Source of the DNA: Hyparrhenia diplandra
Lineage: Eukaryota > Streptophyta > Magnoliopsida > Poales > Poaceae
Reading direction: 5' to 3'
Assembly (NCBI GenBank): GCA_015847255.1
Contig: JADLZK010010458.1
Coordinates: forward strand, 186,001 to 250,000
Length of the DNA: 64,000 nt
Shown here: positions 56,158 through 64,000 of the stretch, in pieces
Position numbering within the stretch: the stretch's first letter is position 1
Layout: each line of letters opens with the position of its first letter
The notes under the pieces: generated by a model
Seen by the model: only the letters and a program-made list of their open reading frames with translations
What the model was told of the DNA's origin: nothing
The model's database searches: none
Program-made: the position numbers and the translations under genes

Positions 56158-57882
56158 TCTATACCTAATAATAAAAACACGAAAATTTCTACCAATCTGC
56201 CACCGCTTTTTCCATCCGCCCGGTGGGCCCACCCCTACGCCGACCGAGTCCGACGCAATGCGTAGCGCACGTAGGTAAAGCGGCGCGAGGCCGCCGGGCC
56301 CGACGCGCCGGTGCCGCGGGCCCGCCCGTGGCGCAGGGTCGCCGGAGCTTGAACCGTGCCGAGGCCGGCGAGCTTCGCGACGCGGCGAATGCCAGCGGAG
56401 GAGATCCTCCCCTCGCCCGCGGCCGGCGGTGGCGGCCCTCCCGCGACAGCGTCCCGCCTCGCCCGTGGACATCCCCGTGCACGACGGCGACGCAGCCGGC
56501 GCAGAGTGTCGCCGTGGCCACGTGGACCGCCCGCCGCTGCGCCGTCGAGGACGGAGAGCACGGAGGGCACGGCGATGAGAGAGCACGGGCTGTCCGCTCG
56601 TTGCCGAAGTCGCTCGCCTCCGCCGCCTCTGTAGTCAAGGACGACCGGGCGATGGAGGACGGCCAGCAGAGGCAAAGCTTTCGCACACGACGGGGGAAAC
56701 AAAGTGTCTCCGGCCGATTGGCGCTGTGGAGCAAAGTGGGATGGGTTCGCGTTGTCCGCGATTCCGATGGAAAGAAAATTGGGCCGAGATTCTCCACCCA
56801 TGGTGGTGGATTTGGGCAGCGGGAGGTATTGCAGCATGAAGAACAGAGGAGGGAGATGGATGAGGGAGGGAGAGAGCAATCGGAGGGGCAAAATGATTAG
56901 CGAGCACTTAGAGTCCATGGGGGACTTAATCTGTAGTACCAAATTAAGAAGAACTCCAACCATGGCCATCGATTTGGGGCAGCTAGCTCCAACGCCATGA
57001 GAGAATGTAGGAAGGGATTTAGGGCAGCTAGCTCCAACGACATGGGATAATGTAGGAAGGGGGAGGAAGCAGAGCTTGAGAGATGGAGTACGGGAGGGAG
57101 GGGAGTGTGCGTCAAGTGGGGAGAGATTGGGGAGGGAGGGAGGAAAAAAAAGAAAAAAAAATCTTATATGTGGGTCCCACTTTGACATAGAGGATTAGAT
57201 AAAATATGAATGAGTGTAGGAGAATTGGGTATAGAGCAAATAATTTTGATGATCAAGACGAAATTTTGATGAACGCAGATAGCATGTACGCCAAAAGAAA
57301 TGTGTGGTGAGTGAAAAAAAGTTTGGTGGCGCGTGGATTTTGCGATTGGCGGCGGGGCGGCCTCCCTGGTGCCTTCCCTCCCGGAGAAGCAAGTAGGGAT
57401 GAAAACAGATCAGATATGAACGGATATTACTAATATCATATTTGTTTTCACATTTCTGCTCGGATTCGGATTGGATAATGTCAACCATGACGGATAAGAT
57501 ACAATTGGATATCGACATCATAAATATGCGATTTGATTATCCGGATACACCCTCAGATATTAAATATTCGGACTCGGATACGGATGAATAAAAACCCCTC
57601 TAAACGAATTCGGTCTCGAATACGGTCGGAAAATATCCCTACCATTTTCATCCCTAGAAGCAAGGGAAGCGTGGTTTGTTTGGGTGATCGGTTTTGTTGG
57701 AGACTAAAACCGAAGTTGAAGCTGAAGATGATGAACGAATTTGAAGATGAGCATATCTAATTTGAGGTTGAATTGAAACACATAACATGTTAGTTAAAAT
57801 AAATATCAAGCCAAAGTCGTAAAACTAACCCTACAATTAATAGATCACATGTTCCGTTGCAACGCACGGGCATTTTTGCTAG
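56158..57882 (+). mobile_element. Non-autonomous Helitron
   Basis: Begins tctatacctaataataaaa (5' TC) and ends ttgctag (CTAG), preceded by a hairpin-type tgttccgttgcaacgcacgg. It is inserted between A and T (gaa before, tata after), the Helitron rule, with no target duplication. Comparing with the flank of ATL copy D (gcgggctagtgtatatttgc and agtgtaaaata near 51103) supports the limits. The GC-rich part (56220-56650) has long open frames on both strands without recognised domains, possibly captured gene fragments. No Rep/helicase. Confidence 0.78.
56971..57060 (+). repeat. 45-bp tandem duplication inside the Helitron
   Basis: Units at 56971 and 57016, each beginning gattt and containing gggcagctagctccaacg and atgtaggaaggg. 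Two copies with several substitutions, so the duplication is not recent. Confidence 0.8.
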
Positions 57883-57967
57883 TATAATTATATTAGTGTA
57901 AAATTGAAAAGAAAAAGAATGAACATATACTAAACCAAAAATGGTACTACATGAATATACAATTACA

Positions 57968-58945
57968 CTATTGTCTATTGCAGAGAGGGCAGAAATTGGT
58001 GCATCTCTCCGGCTGGCCGGTCGGCCAGCATGTCTGGTGTTCCTCCAACGGCAATGGTGCCTCCGGGGAGGAGAAATCGATGACAGTGCTACCTGATACC
58101 CTGCTCCAAGTCGACTCCTTGGCTAGCACCGGCACCGGAGCAGGAAGAACTCGCCCCGCCCCTTTTCCGAAGCTCCAGAGCCTCCTGATCGATCTCAGCC
58201 TCGCCGACCCCGGCGGTGACTTGGCACTGGCAGCGGCTGTGTCCCGTGGGGTCAGCGTCGGCGTCGGCACGGCCAACTCGGGGATCTCGATCACCATGGC
58301 GGCCGTGGAGCCAGCGCCAGCAGCGGTGACCATCGCGCCATGGCCAGACACCCCAAGAAGCACGCTGGCGGGCACGTTGGCGCTGACGTAGTTCGCCGGC
58401 TCCGGCGCGACGGGCGGAAGAGCCAAGGAAGACACGTCGTCGGGCTTGGATACGGTGAGGCGGCAGAGCGGGCAGGTGGTGTGGGAGGCGAGCCACATGT
58501 CGACGCACTCGGCGTGGAAGCCGTGGCCACAGCGGGGCAGGAACCGGGCCTCCTCGCCGTCCTGGAGCTCCGTCAGGCACACGGCGCACTCCACCGCGTC
58601 GTCCTTGTCCGAACCGTCGTGGTACTGGTACACCGTGACTGGCAGCGAGCGCAGTAGCTCCGGGTCGACGCCCCTGCTTGTCCGCCTCGTCCCACCCCTG
58701 CTGCTGCCACCGCCGGGACCACGGCGGCGGCGGCGGCTTTGTTCGCCCTGCTGGTGTTCCCTGTCCCATGCGTTGATGCAGTACTGGAGGGCGACGATGC
58801 CGAAGACGAAGAAGACGAACAGCAGGAGGATGCCCGCCACGGTGAGGATGCTCGCGAGCGCCATCGCGCCCGCCGCACCTCCTGCCTTGGGGGCCGAGGG
58901 AGCGCCAGCGCCGGCGCCGGATTGGTCGTCGGAGTCTTGCGTCAT
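57968..58945 (-). CDS. ATL-type RING-H2 E3 ubiquitin ligase, copy E (most intact, altered C-terminus)
   Basis: Single-exon frame of 325 residues. Starts MTQDSDDQSGAG. Membrane helix about residues 32-54 (SILTVAGILLLFVFFVFGIV), basic linker, GLD-type motif GVDPELLRSLPVTVY (92-106) and complete RING-H2 (C120-C161: CAVC, CGHGFHAEC, CPLC). The tail has ALPPVAPEPANYVSANVPA, MVIEIPELAVPTPTLTP and RLRSIRRLWSFG. After this a small deletion near 58157-58168 shifts the frame. The usual ending GVDLEQGI with stop (found here in another frame at 58089) is replaced by about 60 residues read from ancestral 3' UTR, ending CTNFCPLCNRQ. The ligase core is intact, so this is the copy most likely to function. 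TATA box at about 59064. Confidence 0.9.
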   Translation of the reverse strand: MTQDSDDQSGAGAGAPSAPKAGGAAGAMALASILTVAGILLLFVFFVFGIVALQYCINAWDREHQQGEQSRRRRRGPGGGSSRGGTRRTSRGVDPELLRSLPVTVYQYHDGSDKDDAVECAVCLTELQDGEEARFLPRCGHGFHAECVDMWLASHTTCPLCRLTVSKPDDVSSLALPPVAPEPANYVSANVPASVLLGVSGHGAMVTAAGAGSTAAMVIEIPELAVPTPTLTPRDTAAASAKSPPGSARLRSIRRLWSFGKGAGRVLPAPVPVLAKESTWSRVSGSTVIDFSSPEAPLPLEEHQTCWPTGQPERCTNFCPLCNRQ

Positions 58946-59059
58946 ATCTGTCGATCGAACGCCAAGGCCCAGTTGTTGACGCGGCCGGCTGGCAAGCGTT
59001 GGTGTGCCGTGTGGATCGGGACTCGGCGAGGTTGGAACGGGAGTCGAGAGCTCGCGCGC

Positions 59060-59068
59060 ATATATATG
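59060..59068 (-). promoter_or_regulatory. TATA box of ATL copy E
   Basis: Minus strand ggcatatatatgcgcg lies about 115 bases upstream of the ATG, giving a predicted 5' UTR of about 85 bases. Confidence 0.65.
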
Positions 59069-59531
59069 CCGTGCCTTGGCGACGTGGGGAGGGAGAGAAG
59101 AGGATTGCAGAAGACGCCGAGAAGTTGTGCGGTGCGGTGCGGCCAAGGCGAGACCGGTGGTAGCGCATGCACCTGGCCAGGCGAGACCGGCCGGCCGGTC
59201 AATGGCGGCGGTGAGAGCCATCGATCGTGGTTGTGGAAAGGCATCTTTGATTCCACGAGCGCGATCGGTTTAATTACCCGTGCTACCGGCTGGATTATGC
59301 CATCATCGTTTGCACTTGGATGGACCGTTTCAAAACGTGCGTGCGCTGTGTATGATTGGTCCATTAGTCTCATCTCGTGAGTGAGAGAGGGCGAGCGAGG
59401 CTACATCGTTGATTTGTTGTCTTCTTGATGCTATAGCGGTCGTCGCCGTTTATCTAAGACTCAGAGAGTCAGAGTAACGACTTTTGACCATGTCACTTAT
59501 ACACAGTCTGATCGAAGCCAATTTTTTGCTC

Positions 59532-59534
<3 letters not shown>

Positions 59535-59567
<33 letters not shown>

Positions 59568-59580
59568 GAAGAAGAAGAAG
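59535..59580 (+). repeat. (GA)n/(GAA)n microsatellite
   Basis: An uninterrupted run of about 15 ag units (59535-59564) passes directly into five gaa/aga units (to 59580). Confidence 0.95.
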
Positions 59581-59799
59581 GTACGTATATTCCCTTGCAA
59601 ACTAAAAGATGGTTGAATCTTGTCACTTTCAATAGTTGTCTCCGTTACACAGAGAATATGCATGGAACTCTCCACGACCAAGTTGAACTCGAGCTTCACG
59701 TGCCGTGTTAAATAAACCGTGTGAAGTGATGAGCTTCATTATATATTCTTTTCGTATAATTCTTAAATACGGGCGCAATCCAAGTTTAATTGTTCACGG

Positions 59800-60043
59800 A
59801 GTATACCTCTATCTAGAAAAAAAAATCCCGGCCACCCCGGTAGTCAACGTGAAGTTTGGGGATGGACGTTCTTTCAGCTGGGGTCTGAGGGGCTGGTTGC
59901 TAGGACATTTAGTGAGTAGTAATTCTGGTTAAGCCTAGGCTATGTCGGGTAGCGCTGCTCGCGCTTGTATTGGATGTTTTGCATCCTTCACTTATTATAA
60001 ATTAAAGCCGGAAAAACCGGATCTCTTTCAAAAAAAAAAAAAA
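59800..60043 (+). mobile_element. Possible LINE 3'-end fragment
   Basis: The segment ends in ggatctctttc and a 14-A run (60030-60043). Before it lie cttgtattggatgttttgca and attaaagccggaaaaaccgg, which resemble a LINE 3' UTR. No target duplication recognised. Confidence 0.4.
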
Positions 60044-60913
60044 CAAGTCTACCTCCATTTGTAAAAAGTTTAACCCAATGTGTAAAAAATACAATCAACA
60101 TTTATAATACAAAAGGGTATATTATAAAAATATATAATTAAGAATCTAACAATATTTATTTAGTGTTAAAACTGTTACATTTTTATATAAATTTGATTCA
60201 GTTCAAAATAGTTTAGGCAAGTCATGTATAGCTCCTCGACCAAATGGAGTTACGTCATCATATATGTGGCTACAACAAGGGTCATGTACACGAGACGCGG
60301 CTAACCAAATAGATGAGAGTTGCCGGTTGCGTGCAGGTGGTCAGGTGCGGTGTGCTCTCGCTTCGGCTCTCGTCTCCCCTTCACTCCCAATTCCTTCCCA
60401 AAACGTCTACCATTTGTTGTGAAGAAATTGGCTTTTACAGTAGATTTCTTGCTGATAAAGTTCACCAGTCGCCTTCGTCTGTGGTTGACTCCGTAGGCCA
60501 GTTTCAGCCGTGCGGCACATGCGACACGCTCACATATGAAACTCGCCCTGCCACGGTTAATACCAACGGATCGCGTACGTGCAATGAAATAGAAACAGTC
60601 AGCAAAATAAAAATGAAAAGGAAGTAGTCGTCAGGACGAACAACTTGAATCTCCAACCCCATCAAAAAAACAAACTTGAATCTCCACCTAACCTAAGTTG
60701 CGCCTTGTTTGGCCCAACCCGTGGCAGCCACCAACATGGCCTTCGTGTGTGTGATTAGAAATGGTGTCAAATGGGCCCTGTATTTTGTTCTTGAAGAGAG
60801 ACTCTCTGAATCCTTCGTGAGGAATAGAGATTTTATTGAAAAACTACCCTAGCTACAACACATTGTCTAAATGATTATTCAAAAAACTGTTGTAGAGTGG
60901 AAAATATATAAAA
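60044..60913. other. Intergenic, partly homologous to ATL flanks
   Basis: Non-coding. Near 60268-60365 the sequence (gggtcatgtacacgagacgcgg, then gtgcggtgtgctctc) is a diverged copy of 50080-50165 and 53630-53715, so another duplicated flank lies here without a recognisable ligase gene beside it. Confidence 0.5.
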
Positions 60914-60950
60914 CTAGCATCGCGCCCGTGCGTTGCTACGGGGTAATTAA
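60914..60950 (-). other. Helitron 3' terminus, minus strand
   Basis: On the minus strand the sequence reads ccgtagcaacgcacgggcgc, then gatgctag, with T following, closely like the 3' end of the Helitron at 57882. The other end of this second element, further right on the plus map, was not identified. Confidence 0.5.
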
Positions 60951-61271
60951 ATTTTGTATAAAAATATATAGATCGCATGATAAGATAACAATGTTGTGAA
61001 ACTAAAAACACATAGATCGCACCACACCGCCACGTTGAGTCAATGATTCCCGCCAAGGCTGCCATAGATCCCCGGAGCCGTAATTGCAGAGGGCACGAGG
61101 AGAGCCGCTTTGTCGCTCGACGGGCCGCGGGCCACCCCTTGGAGCTCTCGCCGATGAAGACGTGCTAGCAGACCATCTGCGTAGTCGCATCTGGCACAAT
61201 CACGGCACAATGACGAGCTCGGCGACGTGGTGGCGTCCGGCGGAGTTGGTCGTTGGCGTGGCGAGCTCTAC

Positions 61272-61868
61272 CTATGCTGGCGTGCGGGCGAATGGCAGGC
61301 AAGGCCGCGAAGGTATGCTTGGAGCCCCACGAGCACGCCGAGGGCGGTCGCGACGCCCATGACGACCGGTGGGCAAAGGTAGCCGCGGGCGGGCGGCGGG
61401 GCGAGGCGGCAGCCAGGAGGAGGCGCCTTGGTCGGCGTGGATGGGGACGCCCCGGGCGGTGCGAGGGTGTATCGTCGTTGCGGTGTCAGCAGGTCCTTGA
61501 CGGCGAGCGCCGAGGGCGGTCGCGGCGTCCATGACGACCGCGGTGGGGCAAAGGTAGCCGCCCGGGCAGCGGAGGCGGCAGCCGGAGGAGGCGCCGGCCG
61601 GGCGTGGATGGGGACGCCCGCGGACCGAGGGTGTATCGTCATTGCAGGTTCGCAGGTCCTTGACGGCGAAGCACGCCGAGGGCGGCCGCGACGTCCGCAA
61701 TGGTCGGGCGGCACTAAGGGCTTCCCAACGTTGGAGGGCAGCCGGGTCGAGACCGTGAGTGCGTCGACGGCACCGGGTGGTGGAGGGTAGCGAGCCTAGC
61801 GGCAAAGGCGGACGCTTGCACACGGGGCGGAGGATGGGTCCGCCAAGGAAATTTTCACGGCGAGACAT
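61272..61868 (-). other. GC-rich repeat-containing open frame, unidentified
   Basis: A 198-residue minus-strand frame rich in Arg, Pro and Ala overlaps a plus-strand tandem repeat array. The same peptide pieces (AVKDL, YLCP) recur, in different frames, because of the DNA repeats. I recognise no domain. It may be a fragment captured by the Helitron whose end is at 60914. I would not treat it as a gene. Confidence 0.3.
61337..61705 (+). repeat. GC-rich tandem array, about 170-bp unit, 2.2 copies
   Basis: The unit start gccgagggcggtcgcg is at 61337 and 61510, and a third, partial start (gccgagggcggccgcg) is at 61677. Each full copy continues with catgacgaccg, caaaggtagccg, ggaggaggcgcc, ggcgtggatggggacgcc, gagggtgtatcgtc and aggtccttgacggcga. 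Confidence 0.85.
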
Positions 61869-62015
61869 TTTTGTTGCCCGGGTCGTGAATCCGTAATTGG
61901 AAAGAGCATGATTGATGTCGGGCGCGTCTTGTAGGCTATGACATTTGTATGCGAGATGGAAGTTCCACGGCTATTTATTCCCATTTATAGGGAAAAGATA
62001 AGAGAGAAAATCGTG

Positions 62016-62320
62016 TTAGCCATGCATGCATGATTAATGCGGATTGATTTTTTTTTTCCTTTTGAATTTGTTGCAAAGGAAAGGAAAAGGGAAAGAGGCA
62101 TTAGCCATGCATGCATGATTAATGACCAATCATTTTTTTCTTTCCTTTTGAATTTGTCGCAAGAAAAGAAATAAGGAAGGAGGCCTTAGCCATGCATGCA
62201 TTATTAATGACCGATCAATTTTTTCGTTCCTTTTCAATTTGTCGCAAAAAAAATGAAGGGGAGGAGGCCTCATCATTCCATGCATGATTAATGACCAATC
62301 AATTTTTTTTTTTCTTTCCT
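62016..62320 (+). repeat. 85-bp AT-rich tandem array with RY motifs
   Basis: Unit starts at 62016, 62101 and 62186, each ttagccatgcatgca; a fourth, diverged copy follows at about 62271. Each unit contains catgcatg (RY/Sph element), then gattaatga, a T run, ccttttgaatttgt and an A/G-rich part. Confidence 0.9.
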
Positions 62321-62542
62321 TGTTTTTGGACGTTGAGAGCGTGCGTGTGTGGTTTCAGTATGGGGAGGTGGGCAAAGCCAAATCAAAAAAGTCGCACCAA
62401 AAAGTGTTCACGTTTTTTTTTTATGTTCTAGAGAAATGATGTTTATGCAAATGACTTTCTAAATAGATATTTAGAGAGTGAAGTTTGGAAAGGCTCCTTG
62501 AGATTCTCTAGGGGTCCATTTAGATATCAAATTGTTTTTCAA

Positions 62543-63093
62543 TTTAAAAGGCAAAATAGCCATGTTAGTCCTTAAACTTTGCAGTAAGGGTCAACTTCGT
62601 CCCTCAACTTTCAGATTGGCCAGTTTAGTCCCTCAACTTTCATTTTTGGGCCAAACTCGTCCTTATGCTTATATGGGGCTCCATATTAACGTGAAACTAA
62701 TATAAAATGTCTATTTTACCCTTGAAGTTTTACATATACTAAAAGTAAATATATGTTTGAACACATACAATTTATCTCTTCGAATGAATGGCTTTTAAAA
62801 GTACAAGCGGATACACTTTTTAGAAACTATATTTTGTGTTAGCTAAAAAATATATTATTGCGTGTATATGTATTAAGAGAGTATGAGGACATGTATGTTT
62901 GACCAACATGAGCTAAGGGTAAAAGGGGCATTTTGCATTTGTCTTGCTAATGTAGAACACCATATCACCACAAGGATGGATTTGACCCAAAAGCGCAAGT
63001 TGAGGGACTAAACCGCCAATCGAAAAAGTTGAGGGATGAAATTGACCCTACTCGCAATGTTTAAGGACCAAAATGGCTATTTTGCCATTTAAA
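62543..63093. mobile_element. Large foldback (inverted-repeat) element
   Basis: Left arm tttaaaaggcaaaatagcca, then gtccttaaactttgcagtaa; right arm gcaatgtttaaggacc, then ggctattttgccatttaaa. Further in, cgtccctcaactttcag and tttagtccctcaacttt pair with gttgagggactaaac and gttgagggatgaaa. The central part is AT-rich. Non-coding; superfamily not determined. Confidence 0.85.
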
Positions 63094-63159
63094 AAAAGTC
63101 CGATTCCCTCTCAACTATCACGAAAAGTTCACTTTGGTATGTTTCAATTGAAAAAGTCG

Positions 63160-63430
63160 AAAGCCATGCATATTGGATTCCACGAGCGAAGCGTCTACTC
63201 TACCCGTGCTACCGTTGCATGCACATGGATGGATTGTTGCGTAGGATTATTTTCATTTCGAAACGCGCGCGGCGCTGTGGAAGTGATTTTGATTGGTCAC
63301 CACTCTCACCTCGTGAGCGAGAGCGACCGAGGCCACGTCGTTGATTTTACTATGAAACATGTTGCCGCCGGTTGGGACCTTCCCTCTCCGTCTCTCATGA
63401 TCACGCAAAGAGATAAAAGAAGTAGAACAA
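63160..63430. other. Diverged copy of the ATL copy E upstream flank
   Basis: The phrases gattccacgagcg, acccgtgctaccg, tcacctcgtgagcgagag and acgtcgttgatttt occur in the same order as at 59248-59425. This is a further duplicated promoter-side flank, without a ligase gene next to it. Confidence 0.6.
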
Positions 63431-63439
63431 GTAGACACA

Positions 63440-64000
63440 AGATAGGGAGACTATTCTTTATTCATCTAAATATTATTAATTACAACATAGAGCTCCCACA
63501 TACATATAGTCCTCGCCAAGGTCTAAGAGTTTTAAAGAAGAGCCCACATACGAACGACTAGGATTAGGACTTCTCCTTCTCCTTTTTCTTCTAGGAAAGA
63601 GTCCGTGTGTGTTTTACAACACTCCCCCTTGGGCGATTACCACGATATGCATATATGCCTCATCAAAAACTCCATCCGAAAAACCCTGGGAAAAAACGGT
63701 TCTTGGAGAAAAGAGTACATCGCATTCGATTAATTGCAAAGTGCACATGTTGTTTCATTAAAAACCTTGTGTGAGAAACCTTCAAGTAAAAACTCACGTA
63801 GGGAAAAAAGAGTACAACATTTAACCTTCTTGGTCATATATTCTTCAGGATATTCTATTCTGAATGAATAGATATTGATCTTCATAATCTATGCATAAAC
63901 TTGTTGTTTTAGCAAATATGATCTACTTGATCTTTTGTAATTCTAGTGGTTTACCTAAAGGCAGATTCAATAAAATATGCTCCCCCTCATAAAGCCAAAC
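63440..64000 (-). mobile_element. Edge of a Ty1/copia-like element
   Basis: The phrases acaacactcccccttgggcg, aaaaaccctgggaaaaaac and gtaaaaactcacgtagggaaaa are typical of the LTR-adjacent region of grass copia elements, read here on the opposite strand. The element runs off the window; LTR limits are not resolved. Confidence 0.4.

Noticed and set aside
56189..56900. Host genes on both strands in the Helitron
   Set aside because: Open frames on both strands overlap fully and show no domain. At most they are captured fragments.
58089..59168. 359-residue minus-strand frame overlapping ATL copy E
   Set aside because: It is the second frame of the same gene. Only its last 20 or so codons (ending GVDLEQGIR) are ancestral coding sequence.

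Overview
The window is plant nuclear DNA from a grass (Poaceae). Gene-sized islands with GC-rich first exons sit in AT-rich DNA full of Stowaway, Tourist and foldback MITEs, LTR elements, LINE fragments and a Helitron. Genes have canonical GT-AG introns, and the protein families match known grass families. There are no operons, ribosome binding sites or CRISPR arrays. Species cannot be fixed from the sequence alone.

Layout. (1) 1-8.3 kb: repeat-rich DNA, mainly the relic of an LTR retrotransposon. (2) 8.3-15.5 kb, plus strand: an 8-exon gene for a ZCCHC8-type protein (CCHC zinc knuckle, PSP domain, RD/RS-rich tail), with three MITEs in its introns and an 82-bp triplication in its 3' UTR. (3) 16.7-19.0 kb and 26.6-28.5 kb, minus strand: two paralogous FAD-dependent monooxygenase genes of the plant MO1/CTF2 type with matching exon structure, separated by repeats and a poorly defined transcribed-looking locus. 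(4) 30.2-33.3 kb: a 5'-truncated LINE split by an 880-bp TRIM-type LTR element with a perfect 5-bp target duplication. (5) 33.9-35.2 kb, minus strand: a SABATH methyltransferase gene with reading-frame lesions. (6) 37.2-38.4 kb: a poly(A)-tailed retroposed insert. (7) 38.6-59.2 kb, minus strand: a cluster of five intronless ATL-type RING-H2 ubiquitin ligase genes. The most distal (38.7 kb) is a clear pseudogene; the others (43.7, 48.6, 51.3, 58.0 kb) share a TATA-proximal layout and homologous flanks, so they arose by repeated segmental duplication. Transposons, including a 1.7-kb Helitron and a MITE inside a MITE, inserted between copies. (8) 59.4-64 kb: microsatellite, a second Helitron end, GC-rich and AT-rich tandem arrays, a large foldback element and the edge of a copia-like element.

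The genes do not form a pathway. The notable themes are local duplication (monooxygenases, RING-H2 genes) and nested transposition that can be dated by order of insertion.

A recurring oddity is that almost every otherwise well-conserved gene carries one or more 1-2 base frame lesions, often in short homopolymers or dinucleotide repeats. This may mean unpolished sequence rather than independent pseudogenisation; resequencing or transcripts are needed to choose. Gene calls below are therefore of the underlying gene, with lesions stated.
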